DNA from: Streptomyces actinomycinicus
GTDB taxonomy: Bacteria; Actinomycetota; Actinomycetes; Streptomycetales; Streptomycetaceae
Assembly: GCF_016741775.1 (NCBI RefSeq)
Contig: NZ_JAERRK010000020.1
Location: 62,001-126,000 of the forward strand
Direction of reading: 5' to 3'
DNA length: 64,000 nucleotides
In this document: one piece after another, positions 7,943 through 15,726 of the stretch
Layout: every line of letters begins with the position of its first letter
How positions within the stretch are numbered: position 1 is the first letter of the stretch
Made by a program: the position numbers and the translations under genes
The notes under the pieces: generated by a model
The model's database searches: none
What the model saw: the letters and a program-made list of their open reading frames with translations, nothing else
What the model was told of the DNA's origin: nothing

Positions 7943-9907
7943 TCACTCCGCGACGTCGACACCGTAGCCGCGGGCCAGCGCGCCGAGCCCATGGTCGTAC
8001 CCCTGCCCGACGGCGCGCAGGCGCCACAGGGGCCCGCGACGGTAGACCTCGGCGAGGATCATCGTGCGCTCCGTGGTCGCCGCATCCAGGGTGGCCTGTA
8101 CCAGGGGCGCCGAACTGGTGCCCGGTCCGGCGCTGATCTGGACCGCGCCCACCTCCCCGAACGTGACGTCACCGTCGATCGCCGCCGCGACGACGACCTT
8201 GCGTGCCGAGGGCGCGAGCGTGGCGAGGTCCACGCTGATCGTCTGCTCCGTCGGGCCGTCGCTCAGGAGCCGCACCGTGCCGGCGGGGTTCTCCGGGGCA
8301 CCGTAGAAGACGAAGTCCTCGTCGAAGGAGACCTGGTCGTCCTCGTCGAGGACGAAGGCGACCACGTCGATCTCGCACGTCGACTGCTGCGCCCAGCTCG
8401 CGGTCACGGTCCACCTTCCCCCGGTCGACTGTCCGGGTGAGCAGGGCAGATCGAGCACACCGCCACGGGGCACCACCAGCGCGCCGCCGTTGCGAGCCGG
8501 GCGCGGCAACGGGGTGACGACGGGGGCGTCGAGCCAGTCGGCCGGGTGCGTGGGCAGGCACAGGGAGCTGATCCGCGCCATCCGGCGGTCCCGCTCGCCC
8601 CCGTCGAGCAGGACGACGTCCGTGACGCTCGCGGACAGGTTGACGGCCGCCGCCCCGCCGAGTTCGACGACGCGGACCCGGCCGGCCACCGCTTCCGGAT
8701 GCGTACCGCCGAGCACGAGCACGCGCCGCCCGGCCAGGAGCCCACGCGGGCTCGCGGGGCGCCCGGCCGGCCCCGGTCCGTCCGCGCGCTCGGCGGGGGC
8801 GGGCGTGGGAGACGGCGAGGGCGAGGGCGTCGGCGTGGGAGCCGGCGTGCGGGGTGCCGGTACGGCCGGCAGCGCGGGAGCGGCTGCGGCCCGGGGTCCG
8901 GCCGCCGCGGGTGCGGGTTCCGCGGCGACGGGTGCGGCCGCCCGTTCCGTGGCGGTGGGCGTGCTCGCGGCGGGCCCGGCCGTCTCGTGCTGCGTGCCGG
9001 GGCGTACGTCGCCGAGCAGACGCAGGAACGTGTCCTCGTCCAGGACCGGCACGCCCTCGGCCCGTGCCCGGCGCGCCTTGGCGGACGCGGACGACGTGTC
9101 GTTGGTGACCAGCGCGCTGGTGTGCCGGCTCACGGACGTCATCATGTTCAGTCCGGCGGCGACGGCCCGCCCGGTCAGCTCGGCACGCGAGGTGCGCGTC
9201 TCACCGGTGACGGCGATCTTCATGCCCTGGACCAGGGGAGCGCCCGGCATGAGCCGCCCCGGGTTGCGGAAGGCGCACGGGGTCTTCGGCGGCTGCGGCG
9301 CGAACTGCGGATCCTGCCGGGGAGGACAGGGCACCAGCGGCAACGGCACATCGAGCCGCGCCGCCTCCCGCAGCGAGGCACGCAGCACGCCCGCCAGTAC
9401 CCGGGTGTCGTCCAGTGCGTCGTGCGCCTTGAGCTGCCGTACGCCGTAGTGCGCGGCGAGCGTGCCGAGCTTGAGGTCCTCGGTGGGCGGATCGACGCGC
9501 CGGTTCAGCGCCAGGGTGCACAGCCGCCGGGCGACGGGCAGCCAGGTCCCCGCACGCGCGAACTCGTGCGCGAGGAAGTCGTAGTCGAACTGGGCGTTGT
9601 GGGCGACCAGCACCCGGTCCCGGAGCATGTCGCCGATGCGCTCCGCCACCTGATCGAACGTCGGTGCCCCGCGCAGCCGCTCGGCCGTCAGCCCGTGCAC
9701 GTGCACCGGTCCCGGATCGCAGCCCGGGTCCAGCAGGGTCGAGAATTCACCGGTCTGTTCACCGTCCGGCCCGAGCGTCACCACGGCGACGGAGAGCACC
9801 CGGTCGCGGCGCGGCACCAGACCGGAGGTCTCCACGTCCACCAACGCCCAGTCCAGGGCGTAGTCGTTCAGGCGGGACGGGGCGACGGCTGAAGGCGCGA
9901 GAGGCAT
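7943..9907 (-). CDS. DEDDh exonuclease-BRCT-TerD fusion protein
   Basis: A 654-residue multidomain protein. Residues ~15-185 are a DEDDh 3'-5' exonuclease of the DnaQ/epsilon type: Asp24 and Glu26 in DVET, HNAQFDYDFL, and the HDALDD closing motif. About 225-310 is a BRCT domain (MKIAVTGET to FLRLLGDV). A ~90-residue Ala/Pro/Thr-rich linker follows, with PTPTPSPSPSP runs. About 400-470 looks like a second, divergent BRCT (LLAGRRVLVLGG to PADWL). The last ~170 residues form a TerD-like calcium-binding beta domain (FVFYGAPENPAGTVRL, GEVYRRG-like end). The start is ATG at 9907. Combining DNA processing, phosphopeptide/DNA-end binding and a tellurite-resistance fold suggests a DNA-damage or stress response role, which is inference. 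Similar fusions exist in Streptomyces as far as I recall. Confidence 0.88.
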   Translation of the reverse strand: MPLAPSAVAPSRLNDYALDWALVDVETSGLVPRRDRVLSVAVVTLGPDGEQTGEFSTLLDPGCDPGPVHVHGLTAERLRGAPTFDQVAERIGDMLRDRVLVAHNAQFDYDFLAHEFARAGTWLPVARRLCTLALNRRVDPPTEDLKLGTLAAHYGVRQLKAHDALDDTRVLAGVLRASLREAARLDVPLPLVPCPPRQDPQFAPQPPKTPCAFRNPGRLMPGAPLVQGMKIAVTGETRTSRAELTGRAVAAGLNMMTSVSRHTSALVTNDTSSASAKARRARAEGVPVLDEDTFLRLLGDVRPGTQHETAGPAASTPTATERAAAPVAAEPAPAAAGPRAAAAPALPAVPAPRTPAPTPTPSPSPSPTPAPAERADGPGPAGRPASPRGLLAGRRVLVLGGTHPEAVAGRVRVVELGGAAAVNLSASVTDVVLLDGGERDRRMARISSLCLPTHPADWLDAPVVTPLPRPARNGGALVVPRGGVLDLPCSPGQSTGGRWTVTASWAQQSTCEIDVVAFVLDEDDQVSFDEDFVFYGAPENPAGTVRLLSDGPTEQTISVDLATLAPSARKVVVAAAIDGDVTFGEVGAVQISAGPGTSSAPLVQATLDAATTERTMILAEVYRRGPLWRLRAVGQGYDHGLGALARGYGVDVAE

Positions 9908-10004
9908 GGGGGAAGGATGGTGTGTTCTTCACGCTTCCTTCAACCTGGATGCGTATTTCTCCCGATGCATCACCTTTTGCCGACGGAAGAGCGGCAGGGA
10001 AGGC

Positions 10005-10100
10005 GTCAACCGGCAGGGCGCGTCAACCGGCAGGGGGACGTCGACCGGCAGGGGGACGTCGACCGGCAGGGGGACGTCGACCGGCAGGGCGTCAACCGGA
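10005..10100. repeat. 18-bp tandem repeat array at the 3' end of the LacI-type gene
   Basis: Five to six head-to-tail units of GTCRACCGGCAGGGGGAC start at 10005, 10022, 10040, 10058, 10076 and 10091. The three middle units are identical and the edges degrade. The last unit supplies the TCA that is the regulator's stop codon on the minus strand (10092-10094). The array lies in the 184-bp gap before the exonuclease-TerD gene. The units lack the dyad expected of a terminator. Confidence 0.85.
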
Positions 10101-11138
10101 CCGTGCGGCGGCGGTGCTGTCGCGCTCGATCAGCCGGGGGACCGGCACCCGCACCGTCCGGGCGGGACCGCCGTCGAGCAGGGCCAGCAGTTCCCGGGCC
10201 GCCGTGCGGCCGAACTCGGCGCTGTCCCGGGACAGGGCGGACAGCTGTGGTGTGACCAGGCGGCACAGCGCCGAGTCCTCCCACGACACCACCGAGACGT
10301 CCTGCGGGACCCGGAGGCCCAGCTCGGCCGCGGCGGCCACACCGGCCACGGTCATCACGTCGTTGTCGTAGACGAGAGCCGTCGGCGGATGCGCGCCGCC
10401 GAGCACGCGGCGGGTCACCGCGGCGCCCTCCGCGTCGGAGTAGTCCGTGGTCACCGAGCGGACCTCGGTCAGGCCGCGCCCCTCCGCCTCGGCGCGCAGC
10501 GTGGCGATCCTGCGCCGGGTGTGCGCCAGGTCGGGCGGTCCGGCGATGTGGACGATCCGGCGGTGGCCGAGGGCCACCAGCTCGTCCACGACCGAGGCCA
10601 TCGCGCCCGCGTCGTCCGCCCACACGGTGGAGGGCCCGGGATGCCGCTCGTCCGGTGCGCCGCCGATCACCACGGCGGGCAGGCCGAGTTCGTCCAGCAG
10701 GCCGGGGCGCGGGTCCTCGGCGCGCGGGTCGGCGACGAGGACGCCGTCCACCCGGTGCTCCGCCCACCAGCGCCGGTACACCCCGCACTCGTCGCCCACG
10801 TCCTCGGCCATCTGGAACAGCAGGCCCAGGTGCCGTTCGGCCAGCACCTCCTGGATGCCGGAGACGAGCTGCAGGAAGAACGAGTCCACGCCCAGGGTGT
10901 GGGCGGGGCGGGCGAGGACGAAGCCGACCGTCGCCACGCCCTCGCCGGACAGGGCCCGGGCGGCCGTGCTGGGACGCCAGCCGAGCTGTTCGGCGACCCT
11001 GCGGACCCGGGCGCGGGTGGCCTCGGAGACACCGGGGCGGCCGTTGAGCGCGAAGGAGACGGCGCTCTCGGAGACTCCGGCCCGCCGGGCGATGTCCTTC
11101 ATCGTGGGCCGGCGCGCGGGGGACCGTTTGGTCGACAC
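10092..11138 (-). CDS. LacI-family transcriptional repressor of the mannoglycan locus
   Basis: A 348-residue LacI/GalR regulator. Residues ~12-60 form the helix-turn-helix and hinge (MKDIARRAGVSESAVSFALN, then RPSTAARALSG); the rest is a periplasmic-binding-like sugar-sensing domain with VSVVSWEDSALC and TPQLSALS near the C-terminus. The start is GTG at 11138 with GGGGGAG four bases upstream. It is divergent from the ABC importer operon across a 212-bp region holding a 14-bp inverted repeat, its probable operator. On the minus strand a TTGACA hexamer (11186-11181) lies between the two arms, so autoregulation is likely. The inducer is probably a mannose-containing oligosaccharide, inferred from the neighbouring enzymes. 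Confidence 0.92.
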   Translation of the reverse strand: MSTKRSPARRPTMKDIARRAGVSESAVSFALNGRPGVSEATRARVRRVAEQLGWRPSTAARALSGEGVATVGFVLARPAHTLGVDSFFLQLVSGIQEVLAERHLGLLFQMAEDVGDECGVYRRWWAEHRVDGVLVADPRAEDPRPGLLDELGLPAVVIGGAPDERHPGPSTVWADDAGAMASVVDELVALGHRRIVHIAGPPDLAHTRRRIATLRAEAEGRGLTEVRSVTTDYSDAEGAAVTRRVLGGAHPPTALVYDNDVMTVAGVAAAAELGLRVPQDVSVVSWEDSALCRLVTPQLSALSRDSAEFGRTAARELLALLDGGPARTVRVPVPRLIERDSTAAARSG

Positions 11139-11163
11139 GTTGCTCCCCCTTCGGGAGGATGCT

Positions 11164-11207
11164 TGCTAATGCGCTTGAGTGTCAAGACCCTAAAGCGCAT
11201 TAGCAAT
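11164..11207. promoter_or_regulatory. LacI-type operator: 14-bp perfect inverted repeat
   Basis: Arms TTGCTAATGCGCTT (11164-11177) and AAGCGCATTAGCAA (11194-11207) are exact reverse complements with a 16-bp spacer. Each arm contains a near-palindromic AATGCGCTT core of the kind LacI proteins bind, so two operators may sit here. The spacer holds the minus-strand -35 TTGACA. The site lies between the divergent repressor and binding-protein genes, so it can control both. Confidence 0.8.
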
Positions 11208-11350
11208 TGACCGCAAGCTCTCGGCCAAACACCGCTGACCTGCACTGATGAAGGCTGGATTTCTTTAGCTCGGACGAATGCATTGACTTTCTCCGAACGG
11301 CGGGGGCAAGGTCTCTGGCGCCACCGACAGTCCGACCCAGCAAGGGAGCC

Positions 11351-12643
11351 GTGTCCGTGCCCAAGTCCCGCAGAACCCTCGCCGCCGCTGCCGTCGCCCT
11401 CATCCTCCCGCTGAGCGCCTGCGGTTCGGGTGATGACGACGGCGGCACGCAGGACGCCTCCGGAAAGGTCGAGGGCGACATCACCTTCCAGACCTGGAAT
11501 CTGCGCGCCAATTTCAAGCCGTACTTCGAGGACCTGATCGCCGGCTTCGAGCACAAGTACCCCGGCGCGCACGTGAAGTGGGTCGACCAGCCCGCCGAGG
11601 GCTACCCCGACAAGCTCAGCGCCGACGCCGCCGGCGGCACCCTTCCCGATGTCGTCAACGTCTCCCCGGACCTCGTCGCCCCGCTCGCCAGGGCCGGCCT
11701 CGCCCTCGACCTCGACAAGGCCGCGGCATCCTTCAAGTCCGCATATCTGCCCGGCGCCTGGGCCAGCCATCAGATACCGGGAACCAGTGGCACGTACGCC
11801 TTCCCCTGGTACCTGAACACCGGCCCGCTCTTCTACAACAAGGCCCTGTTCCAGAAGGCCGGACTCGACCCCGACCAGCCGCCGAAGACGTACGACGACC
11901 TCTTCGCCGACGCCCTGCAGATGGCGAGGAAGAGCGACGGCAAGGTCGCCACCCTCGCCAACGTGCCCACCATCGAGGACTTCGGCCGCTACGGCGTCCC
12001 GCTCATGAACAAGGAGGGCACCGGGTTCGCCTTCAACGATGCCAAGGGTGTCGAACTCCTCACCGAGTACAAGCGGTTGTACGACGCCAAGGCCCTCGAT
12101 CCGCAGGCGCTGACCGCCACCCCGGAGTCCTCCGGCAAGAAGTTCCTCACCGGAGCGGTCGCCATGAACCCCGGCAGCGCCCTGGACCTAGGCAACTTCA
12201 AGAAGAACGCGCCCGGCCTGTACAAGAACATCGGCATCACCGACCAGATCACCAGCACCGGGCACGCCAACATGTACGTGATGGGTGTGATGGTCAACTC
12301 CCGCACCGAGCACACTCCCGCTGCCGTCGCCTTCGCGCACTTCGTCACCGACGCGCAGCACCAGATGTCCTTCGCCAGGAAGGTCGCCATCTTCCCCAGC
12401 ACCGCCGGATCCCTCGACGACCCCTACTTCACCGAGGAGGACGGCACCGACGAGACCCGGGTGCGGATCGCCGCCGCCAAGTCGCTGAAGAACGCCGTCA
12501 ACTACACACCCGTGCTGTTCAGCGACCAGATGAAGACCGCGCTGCGCAACGAGGTCGCCAAGGCGCTCCAGGGCAAGGAGAGCCCGAAGGAAGCCCTCGA
12601 CAACGCTGTCGAGACCGCCGACCGGCTGCTCCGGCAGGGCTGA
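11351..12643 (+). CDS. ABC transporter sugar-binding lipoprotein
   Basis: A 430-residue extracellular solute-binding protein of the MalE-like type. A lipoprotein signal (SRRT, hydrophobic run, LSAC) puts the lipidated residue at Cys24, followed by a Gly/Asp-rich tether. The mature domain shows FQTWN, LPDVVNVSPD, WYLNTGPLFYNK and a C-terminal hinge with NEVAKALQG. The start is GTG at 11351 with AAGGGAG upstream; a second GTG at 11357 is possible. It is first in an operon with two permeases, GH5, GH85 and GH38 under the LacI-type operator. Ligand is probably an oligosaccharide released from high-mannose glycans, by analogy with the N-glycan importer of Bifidobacterium longum. No ATPase gene is present; a shared MsiK-type ATPase, as is usual in Streptomyces, probably energises the system. 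Confidence 0.92.
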   Translation: MSVPKSRRTLAAAAVALILPLSACGSGDDDGGTQDASGKVEGDITFQTWNLRANFKPYFEDLIAGFEHKYPGAHVKWVDQPAEGYPDKLSADAAGGTLPDVVNVSPDLVAPLARAGLALDLDKAAASFKSAYLPGAWASHQIPGTSGTYAFPWYLNTGPLFYNKALFQKAGLDPDQPPKTYDDLFADALQMARKSDGKVATLANVPTIEDFGRYGVPLMNKEGTGFAFNDAKGVELLTEYKRLYDAKALDPQALTATPESSGKKFLTGAVAMNPGSALDLGNFKKNAPGLYKNIGITDQITSTGHANMYVMGVMVNSRTEHTPAAVAFAHFVTDAQHQMSFARKVAIFPSTAGSLDDPYFTEEDGTDETRVRIAAAKSLKNAVNYTPVLFSDQMKTALRNEVAKALQGKESPKEALDNAVETADRLLRQG

Positions 12644-12649
12644 CCCCCC

Positions 12650-13537
12650 ATGGCCACGCCCCTTCGCATCAAACGCCAACGCCTCTTCAGCCCCTGGCTG
12701 TTCGCCGCCCCCGGCCTGCTGGTCACCGGCACCTTCGTGCTCTACCCCTTCGTCTCGACCCTGGTGAACTCCCTCACCGACCGCCGTACCCTGCTGCCCG
12801 GACACTTCGTGGGCCTCGCCAACTTCCGCGAGCTGCTCCACGACGACATGTTCTGGACCGGCCTGCGCAACAGTTCCCTGTACGTACTGGGAGTCGTACC
12901 GGCGCTGGTCGTGCTGCCGCTGCTGCTCGCTCTGCTGGTGCAGAAGAACATCCCCGGCATCACCTTCTTCCGGTCCGCCTTCTACACCCCGGTCGTCGCC
13001 TCGATCGTGGTCGTGGGACTGATCTGGGTGTGGCTGCTGGACGAACGCGGTCTGGTGAACTCGCTGCTGGAGACCGTGGGGATCGGCCGGGTCGGGTTCC
13101 TCAGCGACCAGTGGCTGCTCCTGCTCAGCGCGATGGCGGTCACCGTGTGGAAGGGCCTCGGCTACTACATGATCATCTACCTGGCCGCGCTCGCGAACGT
13201 GCCGCGCGAGCTGCACGAGGCCGCCGCCGTGGACGGCGCCGGACCGGTACGCCGCTTCCTCTCCGTCACCGTGCCCGCCGTACGGTCCACCATGGTGCTG
13301 GTCGCCGCGCTCTCCTCGGTCGCCGCGTTCAAGGTGTTCTCCGAGGTGTACCTGATGGCCGGCCCGAGCGGCGGCCCGGCCGGCGAGGACACCACCCTCG
13401 TCATGCTCGTCCAGCGCACCGGCACCGGCCTCACCGGCCGGGTCGGCTACGCCTCGGCCCTCTCCGTCGTCGTGTTCGCCGTCACCGTCGTCCTGATGCT
13501 GCTCGTGCTGCGCGCCGACCGCAGGGAGGAGACGTGA
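12650..13537 (+). CDS. ABC sugar transporter permease, MalF-like
   Basis: A 295-residue inner-membrane permease with six predicted membrane segments, beginning with a basic N-terminus then WLFAAPGLLVTGTFVLYPF. The EAA loop that docks the ATPase reads ELHEAAAVDGAGPVRRF (about 188-204). It starts six bases after the binding-protein stop, and its own stop overlaps the next permease by four bases (GTGA), so the two are translationally coupled. It forms the heterodimeric channel with the next gene and takes substrate from the lipoprotein upstream. Confidence 0.92.
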   Translation: MATPLRIKRQRLFSPWLFAAPGLLVTGTFVLYPFVSTLVNSLTDRRTLLPGHFVGLANFRELLHDDMFWTGLRNSSLYVLGVVPALVVLPLLLALLVQKNIPGITFFRSAFYTPVVASIVVVGLIWVWLLDERGLVNSLLETVGIGRVGFLSDQWLLLLSAMAVTVWKGLGYYMIIYLAALANVPRELHEAAAVDGAGPVRRFLSVTVPAVRSTMVLVAALSSVAAFKVFSEVYLMAGPSGGPAGEDTTLVMLVQRTGTGLTGRVGYASALSVVVFAVTVVLMLLVLRADRREET

Positions 13538-14439
13538 GCGTCCTGGAGAAGGTACGGCCCGAACGGCCGGCCACCGTGCCCCGCGAGCCCCGCGTCACCG
13601 ACGGGCACGGCCGCCGCATCCGCACCGGCGAGCTGGCCCTGCGCTACCTGCTGCTCCTCGCCGTGCTCGCCCTGACCGTCGGCCCGTTCCTCTGGCAGCT
13701 GTCCACGTCCCTGAAGGGCCACACCGAGGACATCTACAGCTCACCGCCGTCCTTCCTGCCCGGCCACCCCACCCTGCACAACTACGCGCGCGTCGCCGAC
13801 ACCGTCCCGGTCTGGGACTACGCCCTGAACTCCCTGAAGGTCGCCACCGCCAACGTCGTGACCAACTGCGTCGGCTCGGCCCTCGCCGGATACGCCCTGG
13901 CCCGGCTGCGCTACCGCGGCCGGCGCGTCACCACGCTCGTCTTCGTGCTGGCCATGCTCGTGCCCGTCGAGGGCATCGTCATCGCCCAGTTCACCACCAT
14001 GCGCGAACTAGGCCTGAACAACTCGCTCGTCGGGGTCGTCCTGCCCGGCGCGATCGGCGCGATGAACGTGCTGCTGATGCGCAACGCCTTCCGCAACCTG
14101 CCCTACGAGATCGAGGAGGCCGCCTACGTCGACGGCGCCGACGTCTGGCAGCGGTTCCTGCGCATCGCCCTGCCGTCGGTGAAGGGCACCCTCGCCGTCG
14201 TCGCGATCTTCGCCTTCATGGGCGCCTGGGACGACTTCCTGTGGCCGCTGATCGTGCTCAGCGACCCCTCCAAGTTCACCCTGACCATCGGACTCAACTA
14301 CCTGCACGGCACCTTCGCGGGCGACGAACGACTCGTCGCCGCCGGCACCGTGATCGCCGTGGCACCGCTCATCGCCCTCTTCGCCTGCCTGCAGCGGTAC
14401 TTCTTCCGCGGGGTCGGCGAGGGCGCCGTCAAGGGCTGA
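13534..14439 (+). CDS. ABC sugar transporter permease, MalG-like
   Basis: A 301-residue permease starting at GTG 13534, overlapping the MalF-like gene by four bases with AGGGAGGA upstream. It has six hydrophobic segments, a periplasmic loop with FLPGHPTLHNY, and an EAA loop YEIEEAAYVDGADVWQRF. The C-terminus ends in the usual RYFFRGVGEGAVKG, typical of carbohydrate-uptake-1 MalG subunits. It pairs with the MalF-like subunit to form the pore. The start is placed at the coupled GTG because the upstream frame has no homology-like sequence. Confidence 0.92.
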   Translation: MSVLEKVRPERPATVPREPRVTDGHGRRIRTGELALRYLLLLAVLALTVGPFLWQLSTSLKGHTEDIYSSPPSFLPGHPTLHNYARVADTVPVWDYALNSLKVATANVVTNCVGSALAGYALARLRYRGRRVTTLVFVLAMLVPVEGIVIAQFTTMRELGLNNSLVGVVLPGAIGAMNVLLMRNAFRNLPYEIEEAAYVDGADVWQRFLRIALPSVKGTLAVVAIFAFMGAWDDFLWPLIVLSDPSKFTLTIGLNYLHGTFAGDERLVAAGTVIAVAPLIALFACLQRYFFRGVGEGAVKG

Positions 14440-14469
14440 CCCGCGCCAACCGCCTCCGCAAGGACACCC

Positions 14470-15726
14470 ATGCCTCCTGCCGTGCGCTTCGGCGTCAACT
14501 ACACCCCGAGCGAAGGGTGGTTCCACCACTGGCTCGACTTCGACCTCGACTCCGTGCGCGCCGACCTCGACGCGATCGCCGCGCTCGGCCTCGACCACAT
14601 CCGCGTCTTCCCGCTGTGGCCCTACTTCCAGCCCAACCGCACCCTGATCCGCCCGCGCGCCGTCGAGCAGCTCGTGGCCCTCGCCGACGCAGCCGCAGAA
14701 CGCGGCCTCGACGTCAACGTGGACGGTCTGCAAGGGCACTTGAGCAGCTTCGACTACCTGCCCGCCTGGACCCGCACCTGGCACCGCCGCAACCTCTTCA
14801 CCGACCCGGACGTGACCGCCGGACAGGCCGCCTACCTGCGCACCCTCGCCGCCGCCCTCGCCGACCGGCCGAACTTCCTCGGCATGACCGTCGGCAACGA
14901 GGTCAACCAGTTCGCGGCCGCCCCCCACCCGGACCCCGACCGCGTCACGGCCGAGGAGGCCGAACGCTGGCTCATCCGGATGCTCGCCGCCTGCGCCGAG
15001 GGCGCCCCGGGCCGGCCGCACCTGCACGCCTCCTACGACGCCGCCTGGTACCAGGACGACCAGCCCTTCACCCCCGGCCACTCCGCCCGGCTCGGCGACG
15101 TCACCGCCGTGCACTCCTGGGTGTTCAACGGCACCGCCCAGCGCCACGGCCGCACCTCCGTACCCACCGAACACCACGCCGCCTACCTGGTCGAACTGAG
15201 CAAGGCCTGGGCGGACGACCCGCACCGGCCCGTGTGGCTCCAGGAGGTCGGCGCCCCCGCGCCGCTGGTCCCGGCCGGGCACGCCGCCGCCTTCGCCGAG
15301 GCGACGATCACCAGCGTCCTGGACTGCCCCGACCTGTGGGGCATCACCTGGTGGTGCTCCTACGACGTGGCGCGCACCCTCACCGACTTCCCCGAACTCG
15401 AGTACTCGCTAGGTCTGCTGACCGGGGAACGACGACCGAAGGACATCGCGCGCACCCTCGCCGACGCGGCCCGCCGTACCCGCCGTACCCCGCCGGTGCG
15501 CGGCACGGCCCTCGTCGTCCCCGCCGAACCCGCCCGCCGCTCCCGTTGCGCACCCGGCGGCGAGGTCTTCGACGCCTTCTTCCGGCTCGTCGCCGACGGC
15601 GCCCGCCCCACCACCGTGCTCGACACCCGCGCCGACGACAAGGAACACCTCGCCGCGCGCGGCATCACCGACGTCGTCACTCCCGACCAGGTACTTCCCA
15701 CCCCCCAAGGAGGCGCCCGCTCGTGA
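14470..15726 (+). CDS. GH5-type glycosidase, probable beta-mannosidase
   Basis: A 418-residue (beta/alpha)8 hydrolase of clan GH-A. The likely acid/base is Glu144 in GNEVN and the nucleophile is Glu259 in WLQEVGAP, with TWWCSYD after strand 8. There is no signal peptide, so it acts in the cytoplasm on imported sugars. The start is ATG 14470 with AAGGA six bases upstream. It overlaps the GH85 gene by four bases. The opening FGVNYTPSEGWFHHW and the context recall the GH5_18 beta-mannosidases that split Man-beta-1,4-GlcNAc, the N-glycan core, in bifidobacteria. Subfamily and substrate are inferred from context and memory. The last ~90 residues, after the barrel, are a small domain. Confidence 0.8.
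   Translation: MPPAVRFGVNYTPSEGWFHHWLDFDLDSVRADLDAIAALGLDHIRVFPLWPYFQPNRTLIRPRAVEQLVALADAAAERGLDVNVDGLQGHLSSFDYLPAWTRTWHRRNLFTDPDVTAGQAAYLRTLAAALADRPNFLGMTVGNEVNQFAAAPHPDPDRVTAEEAERWLIRMLAACAEGAPGRPHLHASYDAAWYQDDQPFTPGHSARLGDVTAVHSWVFNGTAQRHGRTSVPTEHHAAYLVELSKAWADDPHRPVWLQEVGAPAPLVPAGHAAAFAEATITSVLDCPDLWGITWWCSYDVARTLTDFPELEYSLGLLTGERRPKDIARTLADAARRTRRTPPVRGTALVVPAEPARRSRCAPGGEVFDAFFRLVADGARPTTVLDTRADDKEHLAARGITDVVTPDQVLPTPQGGARS

Noticed and set aside
10005..10100. Possible CRISPR array
   Set aside because: Units are contiguous 18-bp tandem copies with no unique spacers; no cas genes in the window.
11351..14439. Complete self-contained ABC importer
   Set aside because: No ATPase gene lies in the run; a shared ATPase elsewhere must be assumed.
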